Assembly (NCBI GenBank): GCA_946803715.1
Contig: CAMPET010000062.1
Coordinates: 9,465 to 20,459, forward strand
DNA length: 10,995 nucleotides
From: Beroe ovata
Taxonomy: Eukaryota; Ctenophora; Nuda; Beroida; Beroidae
Reading direction: 5' to 3'
How positions within the stretch are numbered: the first letter of the stretch is position 1; the number at the start of each line of letters is the position of its first letter. The notes beneath the pieces were generated by a model. That model was not told the DNA's origin and ran no database searches. It was given only the letters and a program-made list of their open reading frames with translations. Below, piece after piece: positions 1-7,112 of the stretch. Made by a program: the position numbers and the translations under genes.

Positions 1-40
1 ACACACACACACACAAACACACACGCACACACACACACAC
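1..40. repeat. (AC)n microsatellite in glycogenin intron 3
   Basis: Nearly pure AC dinucleotide run with two small interruptions (an AAAC and an ACGC). Read on the minus strand it is (GT)n, and it begins exactly at the donor GT of the third visible glycogenin exon, whose last base is 41. The repeat continues past the left edge, so its full length is unknown. Confidence 0.95.
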
Positions 41-1308
41 CTGTCCTGTAGCTGTGTACTGATAATGCCACGGCTTCACCGCCCCAAGGAAGTGGACCAT
101 CTTGACCTTGTCGGCAAAGTGGTTGTACGCGGGCAGGTAGGTGTAGCTGGCGTTGGGGTTCACGTTGTACGAGAATGGGATGTGGCGTGATATGTCACCG
201 TGTGACCAGGAGCAGAAGTGAGCATTGAGCACACCCTGGTCACCACCGTCAAATGAGCCCTCGTCACACGCTCGTCTGTACAGCGCGTCATAGGTATCTG
301 GGCACGTGTCACCATGGTAATGGTCACTCTATAAACACATGGTATCACGTGGGAATCACGTTATGCAGGTTACCTTGGGACGGTGTTAGAACAAATAGTC
401 CAGTGTTGAAACAGTCGGGCCATCCTGCATCCCTACACGCTGACAGCTCCTCGTACTCAAAGAGATCGTCAATGTTAGCTATCGGCATGGTGTCCGCATC
501 TACAAACACTACCTGATCATTGTTACCGTGGTGAAATATGCTACCGTGTTAACACTCGTTACTGCGGTAAAACTGCAGTTACTGTGGCAACACTGCTGTT
601 ACAGTGGTAAAACTGCAGTTACTGTGGTGAAACATGCTACCGTGGTAACACTCGTTACTGTGGTAAAACTGTAGTTACTGTGGTAACACTCGTTACTGCG
701 GTAAAACTGCAGTTACTGTGGCAACACTGCTGTTACAGTGGTAAAACTGCAGTTACCGTGGTGAAACATGCTACCGTGGTAACACCCGGTACTGTGGTAA
801 AACCGCTGTTACTGTGGTAAATCCGCTGTGACTGTGGTAACCGAAGTACCGCTTTACCAAAGTACCGCTGTACTGTGTATCTGTTTTACGGCAACCGTAC
901 ATCATGCCCACAGTCCCTCAAAGGTACCCGTAAGGCAGAATCGTGAAGAAAGTACGTCATTATCAAGTTTATGAGAAGCTTCATCAGCTATAGTTTCCAT
1001 ACCTTCTCCAGATGTGTGAGTTTCCACACGTTGAGCTTGGAGAACGTGACTCCTAACTCGGGACGTTTCATAAGCGCCAGTCTGACTGCATCCTTGCTCT
1101 CCAGTTCTGTCACGTCAATCACGTTATCCCACGTGCGACTGAGCAGGTCACGTGTCTCCCTAGTCACACTGCTCGTTACCATGGCAACAGTGGTCCGGCT
1201 CGTACCCAGGTTGCGGAGCTGATGCCCGAGGACTGCAGCGCCGAGTCCGTACTCGGAGTTAGTGACCAGCGTCACGAATGCTTGTCTTGTGTTGGTAAGG
1301 GCGGGCAT
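41..1308 (-). CDS. GYG: Glycogenin (glycogen-priming glucosyltransferase), 3 exons, C-terminus outside window
   Basis: Glycogenin is a cytosolic GT8-family enzyme that glucosylates itself from UDP-glucose and primes glycogen synthase. The visible exons are 1308-1003 (102 codons, phase 0 end), 512-374 (phase 1 end) and 297-41 (phase 0 end). All junctions are GT-AG: donors GTATGG, GTAACC and GTGTGT, acceptors CAG. Together they encode about 234 residues of the GT8 domain. Visible hallmarks are QAFVTLVTN near the N-terminus, [14 protein letters not shown], the metal-binding DAD at 107-109, the WPDCFNTG stretch, FDGGDQG at 164-170, HFLGAVKPW at 217-225, and Tyr200 in ASYTYLPAY, which aligns with the autoglucosylated Tyr195 of mammals. 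The ATG at 1308 has a good context (GTCACCATG). A pyrimidine-rich TATAG just upstream could instead be the acceptor of a 5' UTR intron. The linker and the glycogen-synthase-binding C-terminus must lie left of the window. Confidence 0.95.
526..860. repeat. 20-bp-unit minisatellite in glycogenin intron 1
   Basis: About 17 imperfect head-to-tail units of roughly 20 bp, consensus close to GTTACTGTGGTAAAACTGCA, fill most of the 490-bp intron 1. A higher-order duplication with a 134-bp period is superimposed: the AACACTCGTTACTGCGG block at 551 recurs at 685, and the sequence that follows is almost identical for over 90 bp. Units degrade toward 860. Each unit contains a GTTAC...GGTAA(C) dyad, which resembles the X-box recognised by RFX transcription factors. 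The array has no spacers, so it is not a CRISPR. Confidence 0.9.
1175..1188. promoter_or_regulatory. X-box-like palindrome inside glycogenin exon 1
   Basis: GTTACCATGGCAAC fits the RFX X-box consensus GTNRCC-N0-3-RGYAAC. Here it is coding sequence (Val-Ala-Met-Val-Thr on the minus strand), so a regulatory role is only a possibility. A one-mismatch version, GTCACCATGGTAAT, lies at 308-321 in intron 2. Confidence 0.3.
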
Positions 1309-1923
1309 GGTGACAGCTATAATAGGTGTTAAAAAGTAATAAGAGATGAGACTGATTGTTTAATTCCTTTTTTGAACATTTTTGCTGATTTTTTTATCTA
1401 GTACATAAACAATGTTAATGTACTAGATAAAAAATCAGCAAAAAAGGAATTGATAGTGAAACATGAACACAGTGAAATGTGTTCAATCATTACAAATGAG
1501 GTGTAATGAATGCAGCGCTCAATAAAAGATAAAGAAATGAGCTTGATTCTTAGATTCTAGAAATAGATATGCCATGTATGGAAACGGTAGATAATATTAT
1601 GACGTGTATACCTACTGAATGTGGTGTGAACGAAAGCAGCTATAACTCTATAAGATTACTTTGGAAACGTGGCTGAATCACGAATGATGGCGCTCATATG
1701 AGAGACAAGAGTAACACTATAATAAGTTATAAGGTAGGTAATAGACAACGAATCTGCCATGAATTTTAGAAATCAGATATTCTTAATGATCTATAAATTA
1801 ACCTTGAAATTGAAATATATTACAAAAAGCCTGCACTGGAATTATCAATTCAGAATTCACCACCATGAAATTGCTTGGTTATACCACTACAGATAATTAA
1901 TTGCGATGAATTTTCTAGTTTGT
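1309..1923. other. Intergenic region between glycogenin and NDUFA5
   Basis: This stretch is 5' of glycogenin and 3' of NDUFA5 on the minus strand. It is AT-rich with no convincing ORF. It contains the imperfect hairpin at 1362-1451 and a small hairpin at 1464-1485 (TGAACAC and GTGTTCA arms, 8-nt loop). I found no clear AATAAA close downstream of the NDUFA5 stop and no clear TATA box for glycogenin. Confidence 0.7.
1362..1451. repeat. Imperfect long hairpin, MITE-like foldback
   Basis: The left arm 1362-1405 and right arm 1419-1451 are inverted copies: AATTCCTTTTTT...GCTGATTTTTT.ATCTAGTACA against its reverse complement. The left arm carries about 10 extra bases (around 1374-1383), and a 13-bp loop (1406-1418) separates the arms. 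The size and perfect outer and inner pairing fit a small non-autonomous foldback element or a fragment of one. No flanking target-site duplication is obvious. Confidence 0.75.
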
Positions 1924-2823
1924 TCAAAGTGGCCACTTCCACTGACCATCAGGTGCTTCACCCACCAGAGGTTCCCATGGAGACCACTCAGGCAGTTTCC
2001 TGATAACATGAGATAAGTTTAATCGCCAGGTGGGGAGGGAGAGGGAGGGGAACACGTTGATCCGAGTCACGATGATACACCTATACTATTTGTGATGCTT
2101 ATAAACCAACCTGATGAGCAGCAACTCGGATTTGGCTTCCTGGATCACATTCTCAATGCAGCGAGCGTTGACCAACTCCTCGAATTCCATAACAGTTTTA
2201 GCTCTTTCTAACAAATTTAACCTGAGAAGATAGCTATGTTTAGTATCTGCACAATATATGATTAATAAGAGTACAAGGTACACAATATCTTCTCCATATC
2301 AAGTGAAAAATTGAAAGCTAAATATTTTGCAGTTTTGAATGTTCGGGCTTCAATGTAGTGCCTAAGCTGAAACCTTGTGTCCTATAAATTATAAAAGTTT
2401 CATATTGTAGGTATATCCTAATATCCTCACTTATTTGAGAGCTAATCATTCTTCTTCAACTTTTTGACCAAGAATCATATTTTTGACGAAGGGGTATCAT
2501 TCAGTAACTTATGATCGATTATTACGTATCTTTTGACTGAGGATTTACTCAAAGCCGATTTCAGGGGAGAAACTTTGCTCAGTGCGGGGAATTGATTACA
2601 GCTACCATGAAGAAGAGGCATGTAATGTTAGAGGTATCACTCACCTCTCTTTAGTCAGTCTCTCTGTTTCAATTCTGTAAGGATAACTCTCTGGCAGTGT
2701 CTTCAGCTCATCCAGTGTTGTGTTGTACAGCTTGTTCAAACTGAAGTATGGGTCCTTGACCACCTCCCTTCCCACAATACCGGTTATAATCCGTGGATTG
2801 GACAGTTTTATTGAACGTGCCAT
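1924..2823 (-). CDS. NDUFA5: NADH dehydrogenase (ubiquinone) 1 alpha subcomplex subunit 5 (complex I B13 subunit)
   Basis: NDUFA5 is a supernumerary subunit of mitochondrial complex I in the matrix-facing peripheral arm. Three exons give a complete 121-aa protein (human 116 aa): 2823-2645, 2221-2111 and 1999-1924, all joined in phase 2 with GT-AG introns of 423 and 111 bp. Donors are GTGAGT and GTTGGT; acceptors are CTCAG and ATCAG. Family features, in order, are TGIVGREVV near the N-terminus, LYNTTLDELKTLPESYPYR, TERLTKERLNLLERAKTV spanning the first junction, IENVIQEAKSELLLIRKLPEW spanning the second, and the WSPWEPL...QWKWPL tail with its typical Trp/Pro pattern before the TGA at 1926-1924. 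The start is the ATG at 2823 (MARSIKLSN); no in-frame ATG precedes it closely. No frameshift or stop was seen, so the gene looks functional. The ~540-bp upstream gap must hold its promoter. Confidence 0.96.
2032..2050 (+). other. G-quadruplex-forming motif in NDUFA5 intron 2
   Basis: Four G tracts (2032-2035, 2037-2039, 2043-2045, 2047-2050) are separated by loops of 1, 3 and 1 nt, which meets the usual G4 pattern. On the coding (minus) strand it is a C-rich pyrimidine tract about 30-50 nt upstream of the exon 3 acceptor, so it may serve as part of the polypyrimidine tract. Confidence 0.6.
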
Positions 2824-3365
2824 TTTTTCAGTCAATAGAGCTATGTCTGTTGAAAATGTTAGATGCTATATTGAGAATTCAGAAAGAACATTTTAAAACG
2901 GTTTATGTCTCAACATCATAAATTCTATATCTTCCATAGAAGGGATGGAAAGAGCTGAGATGATGAAACTGATAGGTACCTTCCCTACCTTCATATTTTG
3001 TTATAACTTGGGTTATCAACGATACCTTCTAGTAACAGAACCAGAAGAAAAACTCAATACTAACATACTAATACTAATAAATTAAACTTTTATATCATTG
3101 TGGCACATCAACTTGAAAATGCATAGCTGCGCCCAGTGCCACGAAAGCAAATCATCAACCAAAACTGACAGTACAAGCCTATGAAAACATAATATACAGA
3201 TACAACTGAAAATAACAAAGATACAGGATTTCAAGTGTTTTTATCAATTGAAGTGTGTACATATGAATTTTATCTCAGATGGCATCGTATCTCTATAGGT
3301 AGTTGTCTTATGGACATCATGATGGATGATATTTCAAGAATAAAACTGTATTTGGTAAAAACAGA
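2824..3365. other. Intergenic region between NDUFA5 and F-box gene
   Basis: AT-rich sequence without a credible gene. It must contain the NDUFA5 promoter and 5' UTR and the 3' UTR of the F-box gene, but no TATA box or canonical AATAAA in the right place could be picked out. A short plus-strand open frame (3235-3429) overlaps the 3' end of the F-box gene and has no homology that I recognise. Confidence 0.6.
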
Positions 3366-4583
3366 TCACAAAACTGACGAACGTTTAAGAACCATCTCCT
3401 CGCCAATCCCGACAGGGTTACTTGAATAATCAACATAAACAGCTAAAGTGTCATTGTCCATTATTACTACAACAACATCTCTATAGAAATAATGCGGTGA
3501 ATCACTGTAAGGCGAACGTCCAAGAGTAATTTGACCCTTGAAAGCTGCAATGTAAGATCCCTCTTCCGATAAACCGAATGTTCTTCTTCCACCAATTCCA
3601 TGCAAAATATCGCATATTTGGTGAGGAACCAACTTTGGTTCTGGAGTTTCAGAGTTTGGTATTAGGGTATCAGCTATTGCTTTTCTCATATCCAGTCTAT
3701 GAAGATGATCAATGACATATCCAAGAAAGTAAACATAATCAATAGCATGAGACGTGTCAATGTCTATTGAAACTGATCCAGACCTCACATATTCATCGCC
3801 TGATATTTTTGATAAGAAAATCCTTTTCTCAGTCGACTGAAGTGATAAGACTTCGTATTTGTGAGCAGAGTAGTCACCTATGAAATAGCCTGACTTAATG
3901 CAGCAATATCTATAGGATTCCAAATCCTCTTCAATTTTTTTAAACTTGACCCCACCAAATTTCCCATGAGCGGCGATCAATTTTCTGTGGATAGACTCGT
4001 TGTTCATACCCAGAGATTGGCTGGAGTTTATTATTGCTCTATCAAAATCGTGATATTTTTTCATGTCAGCAACTCTGCAACTCAAGAAAATTCCATTGTC
4101 CCCTTCTTGTGATATAGTGCAGCAGTGTTCCAATGTGGGATAGAATGAACATTCAATTTTATTGGATGATGAAGGGTACAATGGGATGGTAAACAGTGGA
4201 ACAGGACATACGATGAACTCCTTAGCCTGTATGTCATATGCAACGATCTGAGATGGATTCATTTGGAGCTTGACCTGCATCATGCCACCGAACTTTTTCA
4301 TTTCCCTTTTCCATAATCCAAGAAGCCACCCCCATTTCTTCACTATGCTTATATAGAATATTTTCAAGTCTTCCAATTTGTAATCACTGAGCATTGGTAG
4401 ATCAAACATAAGGCTGAGCTTCTTACGTCCCAAAGACCTCTCTATAACATTGTACCATAACGGCGGATCTTCACACATTCCATGAAGTCTTTTATTGGTC
4501 CTTCTGAACTCCAATATGTCTTCACCACAAAGTAAGTAAACAACATGATGCAATATTTCAGAGGGTAATTCATCTAGTAGCAT
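3366..4583 (-). CDS. FBXO31-like F-box protein, intronless
   Basis: A single open frame of 405 aa. Residues 2-50 are a clear F-box (LLDELPSEILHHVVYLL, then DILEFRRTNKRLHGMCEDPPLWYNVI), which binds SKP1 in SCF (CUL1) ubiquitin ligases. The rest resembles FBXO31, whose vertebrate members target cyclin D1 and other substrates. GLWKREMKKFGGMM at 89-102 matches the FBXO31 GLW...GG block, PLFTIPL...IECSFY (129-148) the PLF.I.L...VEC block, and GYFIGDYSAHKYEVLSL (232-248) with KISGDEY the substrate-domain block; a FILFDED-like hydrophobic strand (VVVVIMDNDTLAVYV) ends the fold. Similarity is distant, so it may be a divergent paralog. Vertebrate FBXO31 is multi-exonic, so an intronless ORF suggests a retrocopy origin, though the frame is intact. 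The start is ATG at 4583; another ATG at 4590 is out of frame. An upstream noncoding exon cannot be excluded. Confidence 0.87.
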   Translation of the reverse strand: MLLDELPSEILHHVVYLLCGEDILEFRRTNKRLHGMCEDPPLWYNVIERSLGRKKLSLMFDLPMLSDYKLEDLKIFYISIVKKWGWLLGLWKREMKKFGGMMQVKLQMNPSQIVAYDIQAKEFIVCPVPLFTIPLYPSSSNKIECSFYPTLEHCCTISQEGDNGIFLSCRVADMKKYHDFDRAIINSSQSLGMNNESIHRKLIAAHGKFGGVKFKKIEEDLESYRYCCIKSGYFIGDYSAHKYEVLSLQSTEKRIFLSKISGDEYVRSGSVSIDIDTSHAIDYVYFLGYVIDHLHRLDMRKAIADTLIPNSETPEPKLVPHQICDILHGIGGRRTFGLSEEGSYIAAFKGQITLGRSPYSDSPHYFYRDVVVVIMDNDTLAVYVDYSSNPVGIGEEMVLKRSSVL

Positions 4584-4986
4584 TTTTCATATCTAAGCGA
4601 TTGGGTATTGGCATTGAGTAATGAGTAATGAGTAATGAGTAATTGGGCATGGAAGGGCCATGAACATATATTGACAGAAAACAATGTCAAGTGAATAATA
4701 TTCAAGACATTGAAATACTAGGTAAAATTAAGGCGTGAATTAACATCAGAAACAAGGTAGGTATGATACACACGGTAATTTTCAGAGTTCCGTCAAATTA
4801 TTTTCGTAATAATAATTACAATTTAAGTTATTAGCTGAATTTATTTCTAGAAACCGAGGCAGTCTGGAGGAAGTTCGACCATAAAAAGTGGACATGAAAA
4901 AGCGGACATTGATCAAAAAGCGGACATCATCTCCTCTTCTTGGAGGGTGACAGTACCTAACAGTACCCAACAGTACCTAACAGTAC
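4584..4986. other. Spacer between F-box and BTB genes, with short tandem repeats
   Basis: Contains a GAGTAAT x4 array (4616-4643), three loose copies of AAAAAGYGGACAT (about 4883-4926) and the 10-bp array at 4951-5000. A minus-strand open frame at 4970-4782 is low-complexity and antisense to nothing recognisable, so I do not call it. The promoter of the F-box gene presumably lies here. Confidence 0.65.
4616..4643. repeat. 7-bp tandem repeat, GAGTAAT x4
   Basis: Four perfect head-to-tail copies of GAGTAAT, 33 bp upstream of the F-box start codon. They are flanked by related TTGGGTATTGGCAT and ATTGGGCATGG segments. Confidence 0.95.
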
Positions 4987-5000
4987 CTAACAGTACCTAA
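4951..5000. repeat. 10-bp tandem repeat, CAGTACCTAA x5
   Basis: Exactly five copies, the second with one C/T change. On the minus strand the unit is TTAGGTACTG. The array overlaps the last codons of the BTB ORF and supplies its final residues (Arg-Tyr-Cys) and TAG stop. Confidence 0.95.
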
Positions 5001-5838
5001 CTTTTATTGGTGGATTTCCGTGTGGATTCCTTTTGCCCTGTTTTTCTTCAGTCATATGGCTCAGTATTTGTACTTTTGAACTTTCATCAACATTTTCTAG
5101 TCCTAAAATCCAAGGATGGATTTCATAAAGAACATCCGCATCAGCTATTGATTTAAACTGAAGTTGCTCCATGAGCTCCTTTACATACATGTACCTTGTT
5201 TTCATATCGTACTCACACCACGCTTTAATCATCCTGAATTTGAGCATCTCTGATCCTACTTTACTGCAGGTCTTTTTGACCACTGCCTTTATACAGTTTG
5301 GACCCATCTCTCTAAATTCCTGTCTCAAACATGTTTCATTCCATGGTATCTGTTGTAAGATACCCATACATATTTCCTGCAGTCTGTCACATGATAAGTT
5401 GTGAGCATGAACAAAATATTCGAGGTAGTTTTGTCTGGTCACTAAATTCTTGAACACGCCAATCACCTTCTCTTGAAGCCACCCAACTCTGTATAGTATT
5501 GAGAACTTATGAATGATTTTGCAATTAGCAGCATTAACCTCGATAATCCCGTCATAAAAGCTCTTCATGATAGCTGTGATGATTTCAAAGCTGCTGTCAA
5601 ACATGGGGTCTAACATGACAGTGATCATCCTATCATTCTGACTGCTCATAGCATTCTCAAAAATTGAGGAATTGATGTCAAGGATGAACTTGTGAACCAG
5701 GATTTCCCTCTCACTTGAAAAGCCAATTATCACGTCATGATTGTCCCTGGTTTCAGCCAATGAAGAAAGTTCCTTGTTCAAGCTCGTGTGAAACAATGAC
5801 ATTTGCTTCGTTATTTTCTTATCAATCCTGAGAGGCAT
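4987..5838 (-). CDS. BTB/BACK-domain protein, intronless
   Basis: An ORF of 283 aa. Residues about 33-132 form a BTB/POZ domain: NHDVIIGF at 33-40, EREILVHKFILDINSSIFENAM at 43-64 (the HK..L...S..F signature), ITVMLDP, then MKSFYDGII (91-99). A helical BACK-like region follows (about 134-235, with YFVHAHNLSCDRLQEICMG and MIKAWCEYD...RYMYVKELME). No Kelch repeats, MATH domain or zinc fingers are present. BTB-BACK proteins typically bring substrates to CUL3 ubiquitin ligases; this one is too generic to name. An in-frame TAA at 5853-5851 fixes the start to 5838 or a downstream Met such as codon 13 (5802). The start lies inside a 40-bp tandem duplication, and the last codons and stop come from a 10-bp tandem repeat, so the C-terminus may be secondarily derived. 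An AATAAA overlaps codons just before the stop. Confidence 0.85.
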   Translation of the reverse strand: MPLRIDKKITKQMSLFHTSLNKELSSLAETRDNHDVIIGFSSEREILVHKFILDINSSIFENAMSSQNDRMITVMLDPMFDSSFEIITAIMKSFYDGIIEVNAANCKIIHKFSILYRVGWLQEKVIGVFKNLVTRQNYLEYFVHAHNLSCDRLQEICMGILQQIPWNETCLRQEFREMGPNCIKAVVKKTCSKVGSEMLKFRMIKAWCEYDMKTRYMYVKELMEQLQFKSIADADVLYEIHPWILGLENVDESSKVQILSHMTEEKQGKRNPHGNPPIKVRYC

Positions 5839-5880
5839 ACATTTGCTTTGTTATTTTCTTATCAATCCTGAGAGGCATAC
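5799..5880. repeat. 40-bp tandem duplication over the BTB start codon
   Basis: Copy 1 is 5799-5838 and copy 2 is 5839-5878 (extending 2 bp). They differ at one base (5809 C, 5849 T). Each contains the minus-strand ATG-CCT-CTC-AGG start. Because 40 is not a multiple of 3, the upstream ATG is out of frame with the downstream one. Confidence 0.95.
5822..5878 (-). promoter_or_regulatory. Overlapping upstream ORF of the BTB gene
   Basis: The duplicated ATG at 5878 opens an 18-codon frame (MPLRIDKKITKQMYASQD) ending at TGA 5824-5822, 12 nt past the main ATG at 5838. If the transcript starts upstream of 5878, initiation here would bypass 5838, and reinitiation could use the Met codon at 5802, which would remove the first 12 residues but keep the BTB domain. 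Confidence 0.5.
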
Positions 5881-6730
5881 AGATTTTTTTAAATTTCGCG
5901 CAATTTTTGAAATAGAATGCATAAACAACTACCCATTCAGCAAAATGAGCGATTTTGCGGCCTTTAAAAGGAGTGCAAGGATATGGACTAATTTTCTTGC
6001 ATTATATGTGCATTTAATGAAAAAGATGCTATCACAGTATAAGGTACCCAAAAAAACAAAATAAAGTGGAGTATAAATATGAAAATGCTTGCTTATTCTA
6101 TAACTAACTTGATCATGCAATGAGACGTATGATAATCACGTTCAGAACTGCAGAGTAGGAATTGACTGTCCAATTTCAGCGTCGAATGCAGATCAGTTGA
6201 CGACGCTATCATGTTTCATGCCTTATAATTCTCTTAACAGCAAAGGATTCACTGTTGTTTAATGATTATTTTTCATCAAATATAATGTTCATCAACTTAC
6301 TATAATCATACCTAATATAATGACAATGTATTTTAAATATAATTCACACTTTTTATTATATCTAAGGGACAGTTTAAATATTACGTAATCAAAATTTTGG
6401 CATTTTTACCCCCTCCCCCTCCGTAATCATGGCTCAAACCCCCTCTCAGAAGGGAAATATTACGTTTTTCGTAATCACGGACCCAACCCCCCTTCTCACG
6501 TAGTGAGTATACGCTCTGTAGAAAGGGGCACTGTGAGTGCTAGCGATATACAGTGAGTTGAGGAGCAGGATTACAACTGAGAGTACTACTTTGTTGCATC
6601 AACAAGTATGAATTATGCAGGTATGAATTATGCAGGTGATGATGAAGGGAATTCAACACATCAAATTAGTTGCAATAAGCTATTTAGTATTAGCAGTGTG
6701 ATATTGCGTTGAGTTTTTTCTTCATGACAT
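5881..6730. other. Intergenic, AT-rich, no gene recognised
   Basis: Overlapping open frames on both strands around 5843-6120 share no recognisable domain. A 38-codon minus-strand frame begins at ATG 6213 and could be part of a BTB 5' UTR. A perfect 15-bp direct repeat GTATGAATTATGCAG sits at 6606-6620 and 6621-6635. An AATAAA on the minus strand occurs near 6350. Part of this stretch (6363-6505) looks like an interspersed repeat. Confidence 0.55.
6363..6505. repeat. Putative interspersed repeat with ATTACG motifs and C-rich tracts
   Basis: Three copies of a (TAT)TACGTAATC / CGTAATC core (about 6381, 6422 and 6469) alternate with runs such as CCCCCTCCCCCTCC, CCCCCTCTC and CCCCCCTTCTC. The composition is sharply different from the flanks, and the internal near-repetition resembles fragments of dispersed invertebrate repeats. 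No open frame or terminal repeat is visible, so the family is unknown. Confidence 0.45.
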
Positions 6731-7112
6731 ACCACCCAGCATATCACAGAACTTCTTGGACCCAGGAGTGATGATTATATAGACATACCTAATTTAAAGA
6801 GCAAGAATTCTCCATACATGGTGACGAAGTATTATTTGATTATCATGCATACCCCATCATTCCCATTAAAGTGCAACTTACTTTGATACTGATGAAACCT
6901 GATGTAACCTTTAGTTTGGGAGTTGTGAGTAACTGATGAAACTGATGAGTAGCTGATGGATAAATACTCCCTATTGAACTCTAAAGCTGTTCATCACTCG
7001 AAAATGTTAAAACTTTACTCCAAACCATTTTATCTAAGAAGCATTTGACTACTGATATTATATTGCCTTTATTTCTGTATGCTTTCAAGGTGCAACTTGA
7101 CAGTGTATATCT
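6731..7112. repeat. Direct duplication, copy A (~382 bp)
   Basis: Near-identical to 7362-7740. Shared landmarks are ACCACCCAGCATATCAC, GGTGACGAAGTATTATTTG, the GATGAAACTGATGAGTA block and CTTGACAGTGTATATCT. Copy A has an extra ~30 bp segment around 6784-6815 and lacks an ~21 bp segment present in copy B. Scattered substitutions indicate an old duplication. Confidence 0.9.
6733..6788 (-). other. Candidate 56-bp exon in copy A, unidentified
   Basis: A pyrimidine-rich CTTGCTCTTTAAATTAG acceptor and a strong GTATGT donor bracket 56 bp that is open only in phase 2, encoding YVYIIITPGSKKFCDMLG. In copy B the acceptor side is replaced and the donor is GTCAGG. I do not recognise the peptide and cannot place neighbouring exons securely, so this is a suggestion only. 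Confidence 0.25.

Noticed and set aside
253-516. Plus-strand open frame of 87 codons
   Set aside because: It is antisense to glycogenin exons 2 and 3 and crosses their splice sites; no homology recognised.
526-860. CRISPR-like array
   Set aside because: Units are contiguous with no unique spacers and the DNA is from an animal nucleus; it is a minisatellite.
971-1222. Plus-strand open frame of 83 codons
   Set aside because: It is antisense to glycogenin exon 1, whose coding sense is certain.
4782-4970. Minus-strand open frame next to the BTB gene
   Set aside because: Its 5' end lies in the short repeats, its composition is non-protein-like and no motif is present.
5171-5404. Plus-strand open frame inside the BTB gene
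   Set aside because: Antisense shadow of the BTB/BACK coding region.
3366-5838. The F-box and BTB ORFs as two halves of one gene or an operon
   Set aside because: Each has its own start and stop with complete N-terminal domains, and the 400-bp gap contains stops and repeats.
5843-6120. Overlapping open frames on both strands
   Set aside because: Neither has a recognisable domain; the plus-strand one begins inside the 40-bp duplication and both look like chance frames in AT-rich DNA.
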